From Zobellella maritima (GTDB taxonomy: Bacteria > Pseudomonadota > Gammaproteobacteria > Enterobacterales > Aeromonadaceae), in the NCBI RefSeq assembly GCF_003075035.1, contig NZ_QCZE01000007.1, forward strand, positions 51,552 through 115,551: a DNA stretch of 64,000 nt, written 5' to 3'. The notes under the pieces are model-generated. The model had not been told where the DNA came from. It was given only the letters and a program-made list of their open reading frames with translations, and did not search any database. This document shows positions 32,704-42,046 of the stretch, piece after piece (within the stretch, counting starts at the first letter, position 1; each line of letters starts with the position of its first letter). The position numbers were made by a program, and so were the translations under genes.

Positions 32704-33111
32704 ATGGCACAAGTAAACGAAATCATGCGACATAGCCTGCCCATGCTGACAGTGGATATGTCCATATCGGAAGCCCTGGATCGAATGCTGGAGTCGGGAT
32801 TGAGCGGCTTGCCAGTGGTGGATGTACAGCGACATATTGTCGGCTTCCTGTCGGAACAGGACTGCATCCCCAAACTGATCAATGCCAATTACTACTGCGA
32901 CAACCGCGCCAAGGTCAGTGATCTGATGCGCTCCACTCCCCTGACCGTCACCCCGGATACCGATGTATTTGAGCTGGCGCGCATGATGGGAGGCCCCAAA
33001 CCCAAGCTGTATCCCGTGGTACAGGGTAAAAAGGTCATCGGCATCGTCACCCGTCAGCAGGTCATGCGCTTTTTAAACAAACAGCTTAAAACCTGCCTGA
33101 TGGCCTACTGA
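32704..33111 (+). CDS. CBS-domain protein
   Basis: The 135-aa protein consists of a pair of CBS domains: MRHSLPMLTVDMSISEALDRML with SGLPVVDVQRHIVGFLSEQDC, then MRSTPLTVTPDTDVFELARMM with YPVVQGKKVIGIVTRQQVM. Such pairs bind adenine nucleotides and regulate partners. The frame is open from 32434, but AAGGAG at 32691-32696 is seven bases before ATG 32704, which gives a protein starting at the first CBS strand. No partner gene is adjacent. Confidence 0.85.
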   Translation: MAQVNEIMRHSLPMLTVDMSISEALDRMLESGLSGLPVVDVQRHIVGFLSEQDCIPKLINANYYCDNRAKVSDLMRSTPLTVTPDTDVFELARMMGGPKPKLYPVVQGKKVIGIVTRQQVMRFLNKQLKTCLMAY

Positions 33112-33130
33112 AGCGGGGCTTGAAGCCCGG

Positions 33131-33601
33131 TCAGGGGGTGACATCCCGGTCGATAGGCTGCTGCAGGGAGATCAGCGTCTCGGTGGACTGGATCTCGTCG
33201 ATGGGCTGTAAACGGTTGATCAACACCCGTTGCAGCTCATCGATGGAGCGGGTCATCACCTTGATAAAGATGTTGTAGTGCCCGGTGGTATAGTAGGCCT
33301 CGACCACTTCTTCCAGCTGCTCCAGCTTGGCCAGTGCCTGTGGATAGTCCCGCGCGCTTTTCAGGATGATGCCGATAAAACAGCAAACGTCGTACCCCAG
33401 CTTCTTGGAGTTGACCTGTACCCGAGTGCCTTCTATCACCCCCGCCTGTTTCATCTTCTCGACCCGCACATGAATGGTGCCCGGACTCACCTCGAAACGT
33501 TTGGCCAGTTCCGCATAGGGCACCCGGGCATTATCCATCAGCGCCATCAGGATGGATTTATCGAGATTATCGATCCGATAATGAAAGTCTGTTTTTTCCA
33601 T
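33131..33601 (-). CDS. asnC: AsnC transcriptional regulator
   Basis: This 156-aa Lrp/AsnC-family regulator has an N-terminal helix-turn-helix (YAELAKRFEVSPGTIHVRVEKM) and a C-terminal RAM ligand domain (GIILKSARDYPQALAKLEQL, EAYYTTGHYNIFIKVM). The near-identity to E. coli AsnC and the divergent asnA identify it. AsnC activates asnA, an effect relieved by asparagine. The 140-bp AT-rich divergent region holds both promoters. Its stop lies 19 bp from the convergent CBS gene. Confidence 0.95.
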   Translation of the reverse strand: MEKTDFHYRIDNLDKSILMALMDNARVPYAELAKRFEVSPGTIHVRVEKMKQAGVIEGTRVQVNSKKLGYDVCCFIGIILKSARDYPQALAKLEQLEEVVEAYYTTGHYNIFIKVMTRSIDELQRVLINRLQPIDEIQSTETLISLQQPIDRDVTP

Positions 33602-33741
33602 CTAAATTCAACAATCCGTTAAAATAAAGGCTAATTTTTATAGAAAATAAAACACAATCCCTTTTTCTGCCAATGATTATTGAAATCCCATCAGACATAA
33701 CTGATTATCCTGCAAAAGATATAGCAACCCAGGTGAGTCAG

Positions 33742-34734
33742 ATGAAACAAAGTTATGTTGTGCGCCAGCGTCAAATCCGTTTTGTAAAAGAGTATTTTTC
33801 CGGTCAGTTGGCCCAGCAACTCAATCTGCTCGAGGTACAGGCTCCGATCCTGAGCCGCCTGGGAGATGGCATGCAAGACAACCTGTCCGGCCATGAAAAA
33901 GCGGTACAGGTCAAGGTCAAGGCGTTGCCGGAAGCCAGCTTCGAAGTGGTACATTCCCTGGCCAAGTGGAAACGCCATACCCTGGGCCGCTTCGGCTTTG
34001 AGCCGGGTGAAGGCATCTACACTCATATGAAGGCCCTGCGCCCGGATGAAGACCGGCTCAGTCCCATCCACTCCGTCTACGTAGATCAGTGGGACTGGGA
34101 GCAGGTCATGTCCCCCGCCGAACGCCATGCCGACTTCCTGGTACAGACGGTGCAGCGTATTTACGGCGCCATCAAACGTACCGAACAGGCCGCCGCCGCC
34201 GAATTCGCGTTCACGCCCTTCCTGCCCGAGCAGATCCATATCCTGCATGCAGAGGAGCTGCTGGCCCGTTACCCCGAGCTCGATGCCAAGGGCCGGGAAC
34301 GTGCCATCACCAAGGAATTGGGTGCCGTATTCCTGATGGGTATTGGTGGTCAGCTCAGCCACGGGGATCGCCACGACGTGCGTGCGCCCGACTACGACGA
34401 CTGGTCCAGCGAGGGCAAGGACGGCCTGGCCGGCCTGAACGGCGATATCCTGGTCTGGAACCCGGTACTGGAAGATGCCTTCGAAATTTCCTCCATGGGG
34501 ATCCGGGTCGATCAGCAGGCGCTGACCCGCCAGCTGGCACTGACCGGCAGCGAAGACAGGGCAACCCAGGAATGGCACCAGCAACTGCTGGCCGGGCGCC
34601 TGCCCCAGACCATCGGCGGCGGCATCGGCCAATCCCGCCTGGCCATGTTACTGCTGCAGCTTTCCCACATCGGCCAGGTACAGTGCGGCGTATGGCCGGC
34701 GGAACTGAGCCAGTCGGTGCCCGAATTGCTGTAA
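33742..34734 (+). CDS. asnA: Aspartate-ammonia ligase (asparagine synthetase A)
   Basis: AsnA (330 aa) makes asparagine from aspartate, ammonia and ATP. The product from ATG 33742 begins [19 protein letters not shown] and has the length of the E. coli enzyme. Class II synthetase-like motifs include [20 protein letters not shown] and [17 protein letters not shown]. The frame runs 23 codons further upstream, but AGGTGAG precedes 33742 and the extra residues do not align with known AsnA. It is divergent from its regulator asnC. Confidence 0.96.
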   Translation: MKQSYVVRQRQIRFVKEYFSGQLAQQLNLLEVQAPILSRLGDGMQDNLSGHEKAVQVKVKALPEASFEVVHSLAKWKRHTLGRFGFEPGEGIYTHMKALRPDEDRLSPIHSVYVDQWDWEQVMSPAERHADFLVQTVQRIYGAIKRTEQAAAAEFAFTPFLPEQIHILHAEELLARYPELDAKGRERAITKELGAVFLMGIGGQLSHGDRHDVRAPDYDDWSSEGKDGLAGLNGDILVWNPVLEDAFEISSMGIRVDQQALTRQLALTGSEDRATQEWHQQLLAGRLPQTIGGGIGQSRLAMLLLQLSHIGQVQCGVWPAELSQSVPELL

Positions 34735-34741
34735 ACCTGCC

Positions 34742-34769
34742 GGGTCCTGCGGTGCTCACCGCAGGACCC
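34742..34769 (+). terminator. Hairpin after asnA
   Basis: Thirteen-base perfect arms GGGTCCTGCGGTG and CACCGCAGGACCC around CT start 7 bp after the asnA stop. There is no T-run, so this may protect the mRNA 3' end rather than terminate alone. Confidence 0.55.
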
Positions 34770-34966
34770 CATGACTCGACGCACCAGGCTCAGCGCCCCC
34801 GCCATACCGACGACAACTCCCTTTCATATCGGTGGCAACCGCCCGCTTCCTGCCCTGGCAGGCATGCCGGATCGACCACAAGACAACCGCTACCGGGTCA
34901 AGGTTTCCTTGGCTTTGGCGGATGAAATCCGTATAGTCAGGCCGATATTTCGACAGGTTTTCGCAT

Positions 34967-36952
34967 ATGTTTCAAAACAACCCCCTGCTGGCTCAGCTCA
35001 AGCAACAAATCCGCGAGTCCATTCCCACCAAGGAAGGGACCATCAAGGCCACCGCCAGAGGCTTTGGTTTCCTCGAGGTGAGCGAGAAAGAAAGCATCTT
35101 TATTCCGCCTCCCTACATGAAGAAGGTGTTGCACGGCGATCGGGTCACCGCCCTGGTACGTACCGAAAATGAAAAGGAAGTGGCTGAACCCGACAGCCTG
35201 ATCGAGCAGGGGATAACCCGTTTTGTGGCCCGGGTGAAATGGTTCCGGGACCGGCTCAACATAGTGCCCGATCATCCGCTGATCAAGGATGCCATCAAGG
35301 CCCGTGCCAAGAAGGGGCTGGACGAAAAAAGCCTCAAGGACGGTGACTGGGTAGTCGCCGAGCTCAAGCGCCACGCCCTGAACGACAACGGCTTCTTTGC
35401 CGATGTGGTCGAACTGGTGGCCGGGGTGGACGATCCCATTGCCCCCTGGTGGGTGGTGCTGGCACGCAATGCCCTGGCCAACCAGGCGCCCCAGGATCAG
35501 GAGCAGTGGCAGACACTGGAAGACACCCTGCCCCGGCAGGATCTGACCGACCAGCCGCTGTTCACCATCGACAGCGAATCCACCCAGGATATGGACGATG
35601 CCCTGGGCATCCGCAAGCTGGATAACGGCTGGGAATTGACCGTGGCCATTGCCGATCCCACCGCCTATGTGGCCCATGACAGCGAGCTGGACAAGATTGC
35701 CGCCGAACGCGCCTTCACCGTCTACCTGCCCGGCCGCAATATCCCCATGTTGCCGCGTACCCTGGCCGACGAACTCTGTTCGCTCAAGGCCGGCGAAATA
35801 CGCCCGGCATTGTGCGCCCGCCTGCATGTCACCTTCGACGGTCAGGTCACCGAGCAGGTTGAGTTCTTTGCCGCCCGCATCCGCTCCCAGGCCAAGCTGG
35901 CTTATGACAAGGTGTCTGACTGGCTGGAGCAAAAGGGAGACTGGCAGCCCGAGTCCGAGATCATTGCCGAGCAGCTGCGCGAACTGGCCGCCTTCACCGA
36001 GGCCCGCAGCCGCTGGCGCACCGAACACGCCATCGTGTTCAAGGACAGACCCGATTATCGCTTCGAACTGGACACGGCAAGCAATGTGGTGGCCATCCAT
36101 GTGGATCAGCGGCGCATCGCCAACCAGATGGTGGAAGAATCCATGATCGCCGCCAACCTGGCGTGCGGCAACTGGCTGGCCGAACATGCGGGCACCGGTA
36201 TCTTTAATGTGCATGCGGGCTTCGACAGTGAAAAAATGGAGCAACTCATCGAGCTGCTGCAGGCTCATGAAGCCCCGTTCGACCCGGATACCCTGGCAAC
36301 CCTGGACGGTTTCTGCGCCCTGCGCCGCTGGCTGGATGCCCGGGAAACCAGCTACCTGGACAGCCGTATCCGCCGCTACCAGTCGTTCGCCGCCATGGGA
36401 GTGACCCCGGCCGCGCATTACGGTCTGGGACTGACCGCCTATGCCACCTGGACCTCACCCATCCGTAAATACGGCGACATCATCAACCACCGGCTAATCA
36501 AGGCCATCCTCAGCGAGCAGGCCGTTGACCGCCATGCCCCCACTGTCGAGCTGGCCACCCACCTGTCCGAACAACGCCGCATGCATCGCCGTGCCGAGCG
36601 GGATATCGCCGACTGGTTGTATGTGCGTTACCTGCAAGGTGCGGTCACCGAAGCCAAGGTCTTTGAGGCCGAGATCATCGATATCGGCCGCGGTGGAGTG
36701 AAGCTGCGCCTGCAGGAAAACGGCGCCGTGGTCTTTATGCCTTCGTCGCTGATCCTGGCCAATCGGGATCGACTGGAGTGCAGCTGGGATGACGGCCGTG
36801 TCTACCTGGACAAGGAGCCGATTTTCGAACTGGGTCAATTCACCCAGGTGATCCTGACCGAGGCGGTGGAAGAAACCCGCTCGCTGATCGCCAAACCGGC
36901 GGTATCAGTGGTGCCGGAAAAACAGGAAAAGCCGGAGCAATCCGCTTCCTGA
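34967..36952 (+). CDS. rnb: Exoribonuclease II
   Basis: RNase II (661 aa) degrades mRNA 3' to 5'. Cold-shock-like domains at the N-terminus are followed by the RNB catalytic domain with IDSESTQDMDDALGI, whose aspartates hold the metal ions, and LPRTLADELCSLKAGE. A C-terminal S1 domain (about 560-640) carries AEIIDIGRGGVKLRL. Length is slightly above E. coli Rnb (644 aa). It is monocistronic with a clear terminator. Confidence 0.95.
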   Translation: MFQNNPLLAQLKQQIRESIPTKEGTIKATARGFGFLEVSEKESIFIPPPYMKKVLHGDRVTALVRTENEKEVAEPDSLIEQGITRFVARVKWFRDRLNIVPDHPLIKDAIKARAKKGLDEKSLKDGDWVVAELKRHALNDNGFFADVVELVAGVDDPIAPWWVVLARNALANQAPQDQEQWQTLEDTLPRQDLTDQPLFTIDSESTQDMDDALGIRKLDNGWELTVAIADPTAYVAHDSELDKIAAERAFTVYLPGRNIPMLPRTLADELCSLKAGEIRPALCARLHVTFDGQVTEQVEFFAARIRSQAKLAYDKVSDWLEQKGDWQPESEIIAEQLRELAAFTEARSRWRTEHAIVFKDRPDYRFELDTASNVVAIHVDQRRIANQMVEESMIAANLACGNWLAEHAGTGIFNVHAGFDSEKMEQLIELLQAHEAPFDPDTLATLDGFCALRRWLDARETSYLDSRIRRYQSFAAMGVTPAAHYGLGLTAYATWTSPIRKYGDIINHRLIKAILSEQAVDRHAPTVELATHLSEQRRMHRRAERDIADWLYVRYLQGAVTEAKVFEAEIIDIGRGGVKLRLQENGAVVFMPSSLILANRDRLECSWDDGRVYLDKEPIFELGQFTQVILTEAVEETRSLIAKPAVSVVPEKQEKPEQSAS

Positions 36953-36993
36953 TAGTAAAAAGGCCTGCGATTGCAGGCTCTTGCGAACAATGA

Positions 36994-37028
36994 AAACCCC
37001 CTTCTTTACCAGAAGGGGGTTTCTTTTT
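36994..37028 (+). terminator. Intrinsic terminator of rnb
   Basis: Perfect 12-base arms AAACCCCCTTCT (36994-37005) and AGAAGGGGGTTT (37011-37022) are followed by CTTTTT. It can serve rnb and, on the other strand, the end of pcaD. Confidence 0.88.
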
Positions 37029-37067
37029 ATCTATACCCGCATGACCGGCGGGCTTGTCTCACCGCCA

Positions 37068-37850
37068 TCAGCCAAGATGCGCCAGCAACAAGCGGCTGAA
37101 ACGTTCCGGGCATTCCACCGAGGGCACATGGCCCACCTTGTCCAGGATCACCGGGTCGCCGGTGCCACAGCACTGGGCCAGGGCCCGCAGGGATTCGGGC
37201 GGAGTGGCCACATCGTCGCTACCGCCCACCAGCAGCAAAGGCACCTTGTGGTTACCGAGTTGCTCGCGGAAGTCGGCACGCCCCAGCATTTCGCACAGCA
37301 GGGCGTAGCTGTTGGCATCACCGCATCCCATTATGGTATTCCAGCCCTGCAGCAGTGCCGGCTGAGCCTGGCAGGCGGCCGGGCCGAACCAGCGCGGCAC
37401 TATGTCCACGGCCATGCTCACCAGGCCCTTCTCCCGCACTGCTGCGGCCCGGGTTTGCCAGGCGTCGCGGGTGCCGATCACGGCACCGGTATTGGTGAGT
37501 GTGGCCGACAGCAGGCGGTCGCCGTGCCGGCTCAGCAGTTGCTGGCCGATGACGCCACCGATGGAGGTGCCGGCAAAGTGGAAGTGCTCGGCGCCGGCCG
37601 CCTCGGCCAGGGCCAGGACTTCCGCCGCCAGGCTGGCGGGAGTGATTTGCTCCCCGCGCCAGGCAGCACTACTGCCGTGGCCGGGCAGATCCCAGGTCAA
37701 CACGCGATAACGGGGCAACAGGGCGGGCAACAGCTCATCCCACACCGCCTGGCTCATGCCCAGCGGATGCGCCAGCACCACCAGCGGCAGTGAAGCGTCG
37801 CCCAGCAGGCGGTAGCCGACGACGCGACCGTTGATTTCCAGAAAAGACAT
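37068..37850 (-). CDS. pcaD: 3-oxoadipate enol-lactonase
   Basis: PcaD (260 aa) hydrolyses 3-oxoadipate enol-lactone, the product of CatC, to 3-oxoadipate. It is an alpha/beta hydrolase with nucleophile S96 in FAGTSIGG, acid in VGGSDDVATP and His in KVGHVPSVECP. GGAGG precedes ATG 37850. It is transcribed with pcaF/catJI but is separated from pcaF by 329 bp containing a repeat element, so it may be transcribed less efficiently or have its own promoter. Confidence 0.92.
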   Translation of the reverse strand: MSFLEINGRVVGYRLLGDASLPLVVLAHPLGMSQAVWDELLPALLPRYRVLTWDLPGHGSSAAWRGEQITPASLAAEVLALAEAAGAEHFHFAGTSIGGVIGQQLLSRHGDRLLSATLTNTGAVIGTRDAWQTRAAAVREKGLVSMAVDIVPRWFGPAACQAQPALLQGWNTIMGCGDANSYALLCEMLGRADFREQLGNHKVPLLLVGGSDDVATPPESLRALAQCCGTGDPVILDKVGHVPSVECPERFSRLLLAHLG

Positions 37851-38031
37851 TCAGCCTCCGAATAGTTAGGGCCTTGGGCCCTGGATCCTAATCACAATTT
37901 CTTGTTGGTTGTCATACCCTGTAGTTTCGTCGGCCATGGCACAGAGGGCCAGCAAAGCAGGCATGCTTTGCTCTCCTTGGCCTGCGCCCCGGGTTGACGG
38001 CCAGTATCTGACAGGCAGCACAGCAACATCA

Positions 38032-38146
38032 CGAAGCAGCAGCGGGGATTGCCGTAGCCAACCGTCAAATGCCAGGGATGGCATTTATCGAGCGCCCATG
38101 GATGGCTTGCAGCGTGTCGGCAGAGCGCAACCGCGCTGCTGCTTCG
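38032..38146 (-). repeat. Dispersed hairpin repeat, copy 4, between pcaF and pcaD
   Basis: Thirteen-base arms CGAAGCAGCAGCG (38032-38044) and its exact complement (38134-38146) bound the unit. Inside, read on the minus strand, are CGCTGCAAGCC as in copy 3, a hairpin around CCAT-GG-ATGG (38096-38105), and AAATGCC/GGCATTT with loop ATCCCT (38067-38086), followed by GACGGTTGGC. A second palindrome AGCAAAGCA/TGCTTTGCT lies near 37951-37972. The rest of the 329-bp gap shows no gene. Confidence 0.7.
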
Positions 38147-38179
38147 CACTGGGAGTGCCACAGCCTTGGGCCTGAGCTC

Positions 38180-39385
38180 TTAAACCCGCTCGATTAGGAT
38201 GGCGATACCCTGGCCCACGCCCACACACATGGTGCACAGGGCCAGACGCTTGTTCTGGTGGTGCAGCTCATGGGCAGCGGTCTGCAGCAGGCGGGCACCG
38301 GACATACCCAGCGGATGACCCAAAGCGATGGCGCCACCGTTGGGGTTGACCCTGGGGTCATCGTCCTTCAGTCCCAGCTCGCGCATGCAGGCCAAGGCCT
38401 GGGCGGCAAATGCCTCGTTGAACTCGAACAGGTCGATGTCATCCATGGTCAGCTTGTGCTGGGCCAGCAGCTTGCGTACCGCTGGCACAGGACCAATGCC
38501 CATTACCCGCGGCTCCACGCCGCCGGTGGCCATGCCCAGAACCCGAGCCATCGGCTTGAGGCCATGACGCTGCACGGCGTCTTCGCTGGCGATCAGCATG
38601 GCGGCAGCGCCATCATTCACGCCGGAGGCGTTACCGGCGGTCACGCTGCCACCGGCCCGGAACGGAGTGGGCAGCCTGGCCAGCTTCTCGACCCTGGTGT
38701 TTGGGCGCAGGTGCTCGTCGTCGGCGAAGATCAGCGGCTCCTGCTTGCGACGGGGAATTTCCACCGGCACGATTTCTTCGGCGAAACGGCCGTTACGCTG
38801 GGACTCGGCGGCCTTCTCCTGGGAGCGGGCGGCAAAGGCGTCTTGATCCTCCCGGGAGATATTGAACTGCTCGGCCACATTTTCGGCGGTTTCCGGCATG
38901 GAGTCCACGCCGTACTGGGCCTTCATCAGCGGGTTGATAAAACGCCAACCGATGGTGGTGTCTTCAATGGTCTGGGTGCGGCTGAAGGCGGTGTCCGCCT
39001 TGCCCATGACGAAGGGGGCGCGGGACATGGATTCCACGCCACCGGCCAGCACCAGCTCCAGCTCACCGGCCTTGACCGCACGCACGGCGGTGCCCACCGC
39101 ATCCATGCCCGAACCACACAGGCGGTTGATGGTGGTGCCGGGCACGCTCACCGGCAGGCCGGCCAGCAGGGACGACATGCGCGCCACGTTGCGGTTGTCT
39201 TCACCGGCCTGGTTGGCGCAGCCCATGATGACTTCGTCAATGGCGGCCGGGTCCAGATCCGGCACCTGGGCCAGCACGGCTTCAAACACGCGGGCGGCCA
39301 GGTCGTCGGGGCGCACCGCCGCCAGGGTGCCGCCGAAGCGGCCGATGGCGGTACGGCGGGGATGACACAGATAAACCGGCTTCAT
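38180..39385 (-). CDS. pcaF: 3-oxoadipyl-CoA thiolase
   Basis: This 401-aa thiolase cleaves 3-oxoadipyl-CoA to succinyl-CoA and acetyl-CoA, the last step of the beta-ketoadipate pathway. The nucleophilic cysteine lies in [14 protein letters not shown], the histidine in [16 protein letters not shown] and the second cysteine in [11 protein letters not shown]. Its first codons overlap the catJ stop by four bases. The combination with catIJ and pcaD distinguishes it from fatty-acid thiolases. Confidence 0.94.
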   Translation of the reverse strand: MKPVYLCHPRRTAIGRFGGTLAAVRPDDLAARVFEAVLAQVPDLDPAAIDEVIMGCANQAGEDNRNVARMSSLLAGLPVSVPGTTINRLCGSGMDAVGTAVRAVKAGELELVLAGGVESMSRAPFVMGKADTAFSRTQTIEDTTIGWRFINPLMKAQYGVDSMPETAENVAEQFNISREDQDAFAARSQEKAAESQRNGRFAEEIVPVEIPRRKQEPLIFADDEHLRPNTRVEKLARLPTPFRAGGSVTAGNASGVNDGAAAMLIASEDAVQRHGLKPMARVLGMATGGVEPRVMGIGPVPAVRKLLAQHKLTMDDIDLFEFNEAFAAQALACMRELGLKDDDPRVNPNGGAIALGHPLGMSGARLLQTAAHELHHQNKRLALCTMCVGVGQGIAILIERV

Positions 39386-40176
39386 TGGGCGGCCTCCCGG
39401 GAGATCGGCTTGGCATGGTGCTCGGCGGTTCTGGCCTTGAGGTCACGCAGAATGGTCAGCTCCTCGGCGCTCGGCTCGGGAGTCAGCGCCAGCTCGTCGG
39501 CAAAGCGTACCGGCCAGCCGGTGGCATCACTCACCTGCTCGCGGGTCACGCCAGGGTGCAGGGAGACCACGGTCAGCTCCCTGGTCTCGGCATCCGGGGC
39601 CATCACGCACAGATCGGTGATCACCTTGGTCGGGCCCTTGCCGATGTTGGGCACGCCGTCACGGCCCTTGCCGTCGCGACCGTAGCCCAGGGTGGTGATG
39701 AAGTCCACCGCTTCCACAAAGGCGCGTGGCGAGTGCTTCAGGGTTATGAACACTTCCCTGGAGTTGGTGGCTATCTCGGGCGCGCCGCCGCCGCCGGGCA
39801 GGCGTACCTTGGGTGACTGGTAATCACCAATCAGGGTGGTGTTAAGGTTGGCGTAGCGGTCGATCTGGGCGGTACCCAGGAAACCCACGTCGATGTGACC
39901 GCCCTGCAGCCAGTAACGGAACATCTCGGGCACGGCCACTGTAGTCAGGGCCTGCTCGCACAGCTCGCCGTCACCGATCGACAGCGGCAGGATATCGGGC
40001 TTGGTCTGCAGGGTGCCGGATTCGTAGATCAGGGTCACGTCGGGGGCGTGAGTCAAGCGGGCCAGGTTAGCCGCCTCGCTGGGCAGGCCTATGCCCACAA
40101 AGCAGGTCATGCCGTTGCCGAGGGCACGGGCGGCGGTGACCGTCATCATTTCTGAAGAGGTGTATTCGAGTGTCAT
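39382..40176 (-). CDS. catJ: 3-oxoadipate CoA-transferase subunit B (CatJ type)
   Basis: This 264-aa beta subunit works with CatI to move CoA from succinyl-CoA to 3-oxoadipate. FVGIGLPSEAANLARLTHAP and the catalytic glutamate in LIYESGTLQTKP are visible. It belongs to the glutaconate-CoA-transferase-like CatIJ branch rather than the shorter PcaIJ type. It overlaps catI by one base and pcaF by four, so the three are translated as a unit. Confidence 0.92.
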   Translation of the reverse strand: MTLEYTSSEMMTVTAARALGNGMTCFVGIGLPSEAANLARLTHAPDVTLIYESGTLQTKPDILPLSIGDGELCEQALTTVAVPEMFRYWLQGGHIDVGFLGTAQIDRYANLNTTLIGDYQSPKVRLPGGGGAPEIATNSREVFITLKHSPRAFVEAVDFITTLGYGRDGKGRDGVPNIGKGPTKVITDLCVMAPDAETRELTVVSLHPGVTREQVSDATGWPVRFADELALTPEPSAEELTILRDLKARTAEHHAKPISREAAQ

Positions 40177-40994
40177 TATGCCTGCCCTCCTGCGTTATAA
40201 ACGTGCTGCTGCAGCCAGTCGTTGAAAGTGTCACGATCGCGGGAGATAGCATCCCATTCCTTGTAGAAACTGTTGTTTCTCTCGTAGTAGCCGTGGGCGT
40301 AGGAAGGCGCGGCGCCCCCCTTCACCTCGGCGATGGCGGTGATGGCCCAGCCCGGGATTACGCAGGCATTGGATTCAGCCTGCAGATCGTCGACGATTTC
40401 TTCCACTGTCACTATGCTGTATTTGGCCGCCAGCACTGCCTCTTTCTGTACCCCTACTATGCCGGAAACCAGCACATTGCCCTTACGGTCGGCACGTTGG
40501 GCATGGACGATGCTGACATCGGGCCGCACCGCCGGCACCGCAGCCAGCCGCTCGCCGGTGAAGGGACACTCGATAAAGCGGATCTGCGGATTGACCTTGG
40601 GCAAGTCGCTGCCGATGTAACCGCGCAATACCGCCAGCGGCAGGCCGGCGGCACCGGCTTCATAGGCGCAGGCCATGGCCGCATGGCTGTGTTCAAAGAT
40701 TTCCAGCTTGTGAGGCCAGCCTCGCTCCACCGCGTCTCGCAGCCGGTGCAGAGAGCCCACGCCGGGGTTGCCCCCCCAGGAGAAAATCAGGCGATCGGCA
40801 CAGCCGGCACCGATCAGCTGGTCATAGATGATGTCGGGGGTCATGCGGATCAAGGTCAGACCACGCTTTTCCTGACGAATGATTTCGTGTCCCGCTGCAA
40901 AGGGGATCAGGTGGGTAAAACCCTCCATTGCGACGGTTGCACCGTCCTGGAGGTAGCGAGCAACCGCGTCGTGCAGGCTCATGAATTCGGCCAT
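40176..40994 (-). CDS. catI: 3-oxoadipate CoA-transferase subunit A (CatI type)
   Basis: The 272-aa alpha subunit starts at ATG 40994 (MAEFMSLHDAV), with GGAGG eight bases upstream; the longer frame to 41030 would run into the operator. Segments such as VAMEGFTHLIPFAAGHEII and FSWGGNPGVGSLHRLRDAVE match CatI of pseudomonads. It is first in the catI-catJ-pcaF(-pcaD) operon. Palindromic operators at 41023-41056 sit just upstream of its start, so transcription is likely controlled by the divergent IclR-type regulator. Confidence 0.93.
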   Translation of the reverse strand: MAEFMSLHDAVARYLQDGATVAMEGFTHLIPFAAGHEIIRQEKRGLTLIRMTPDIIYDQLIGAGCADRLIFSWGGNPGVGSLHRLRDAVERGWPHKLEIFEHSHAAMACAYEAGAAGLPLAVLRGYIGSDLPKVNPQIRFIECPFTGERLAAVPAVRPDVSIVHAQRADRKGNVLVSGIVGVQKEAVLAAKYSIVTVEEIVDDLQAESNACVIPGWAITAIAEVKGGAAPSYAHGYYERNNSFYKEWDAISRDRDTFNDWLQQHVYNAGGQA

Positions 40995-41022
40995 GGGTAT
41001 CGCCTCCCTGGGTGGATGGAAA

Positions 41023-41056
41023 GTTCGCACTGCGAACTTGAGTTTGCATTGCGAAC
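41023..41056. promoter_or_regulatory. Tandem IclR-type operator upstream of catI
   Basis: Two 15-bp palindromes, GTTCGCACTGCGAAC (41023-41037) and GTTTGCATTGCGAAC (41042-41056), are spaced 19 bp centre to centre, about two helical turns. Their close match to each other and to the site at 41189 indicates a shared binding protein, most simply the adjacent IclR-family regulator. Confidence 0.78.
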
Positions 41057-41188
41057 ATACTTACACCTTTTCATGCGGATGGCAAACCCCGCCCCCGGCC
41101 ATTGTGTAGAAAAAATTATTAACCAATTGAAAAGAAAGAGATTATTTTTTGAACATGAGCAGCAGCCAATGAAGAGGTACTAACGAGT

Positions 41189-41203
41189 GTTCGTTATACG
41201 AAC
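41189..41203. promoter_or_regulatory. IclR-type operator upstream of the regulator gene
   Basis: The palindrome GTTCGTTATACGAAC repeats the half-site of the two catI operators, 54 bp before the regulator start. It probably mediates autoregulation. Confidence 0.72.
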
Positions 41204-41256
41204 TTTTGATACCATAGACGACAGCTCATCACTCAATGCCGCCACAAGGGGAAACC

Positions 41257-42042
41257 ATGACCACAGACGACAAGCTCAGCCCGGAAGACAGGGACTTCGT
41301 CACTGCCCTGGCCAGCGGGCTGGAGGTACTACAGGCCTTCGATCAGCAGCAACCGCTCATGACGCTGAGCGAGGTGGCAGCCAAGACCGGCATGGACAGA
41401 GCCAAGGCCCGGCGCTTTCTGCTGACCCTGCATGCCCTGGGCTACCTGAACAAGCAACAGCGCCACTTCGCCCTGACCCCCCGCGTACTGCAGCTGGGTA
41501 ATGCCTTCCTGTCCGCCAACCCCTACCGGGTAGTGATCCAGCACTACCTTGAGGAAATAACCCGGGAGATAGGCGAGTCAACCTCATTGGGCATTCTCGA
41601 CGGTGACGATGTTGTCTATATCGCCCGCTCCGCGGCCGAGCACCGGCTGATGGCCATTCGCCTGTCGGTGGGGACCCGGTTGCCCGCCGCCTACACCTCC
41701 ATGGGCCGGGTGCTGCTGGCCCAACTTCCGGAAGATCAGCTGGAAGCCTATCTGCAACGCGTGTCCCTGCAGGCCCACACCGCCCACAGCATCACCGATA
41801 GCAACGAACTGCGCCGGGCCATCGACCAGGTACGCCAACAGGGCTACGCCATCGTCGATCAGGAGCTGGATTCAGGGCTGCGCTCACTGGCGGTGCCGGC
41901 CTTCGACCAACAGGGCCAACTGCTGGGGGCCATCAACATCAGTACCAACGCCGCCCGGGTGGACATGGATACCCTCACCGGCCGCTTCCTGCCACTACTG
42001 CAGGAAAAGGCCCGACTGATCCGGGAAACCCTGCAGGGCTGA
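41257..42042 (+). CDS. IclR-family regulator of the beta-ketoadipate genes (PcaR/PcaU-like)
   Basis: The 261-aa protein has an N-terminal winged helix (MTLSEVAAKTGMDRAKARRFLLTL) and an IclR effector domain (DVVYIARSAAEHRLMAIRLSVG, AYTSMGRVLLA, GYAIVDQELDSGLRSLAVP). ATG 41257 is preferred to 41236 because AAGGGGA lies five bases upstream. It is divergent from catIJ-pcaF, a typical place for a pathway regulator responding to 3-oxoadipate. It converges on the LysR gene with a 4-bp gap. The exact PcaR, PcaU or CatR name cannot be fixed by eye. Confidence 0.88.
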   Translation: MTTDDKLSPEDRDFVTALASGLEVLQAFDQQQPLMTLSEVAAKTGMDRAKARRFLLTLHALGYLNKQQRHFALTPRVLQLGNAFLSANPYRVVIQHYLEEITREIGESTSLGILDGDDVVYIARSAAEHRLMAIRLSVGTRLPAAYTSMGRVLLAQLPEDQLEAYLQRVSLQAHTAHSITDSNELRRAIDQVRQQGYAIVDQELDSGLRSLAVPAFDQQGQLLGAINISTNAARVDMDTLTGRFLPLLQEKARLIRETLQG

Positions 42043-42046
42043 GCGA

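Noticed and set aside
34937..36418. 493-codon frame antisense to rnb
   Set aside because: It lies within the RNase II gene, has no ribosome binding site and contains no domain signature.
37909..38175. Short frame between pcaD and pcaF
   Set aside because: It lies in the repeat element and its sequence is explained by hairpin arms.
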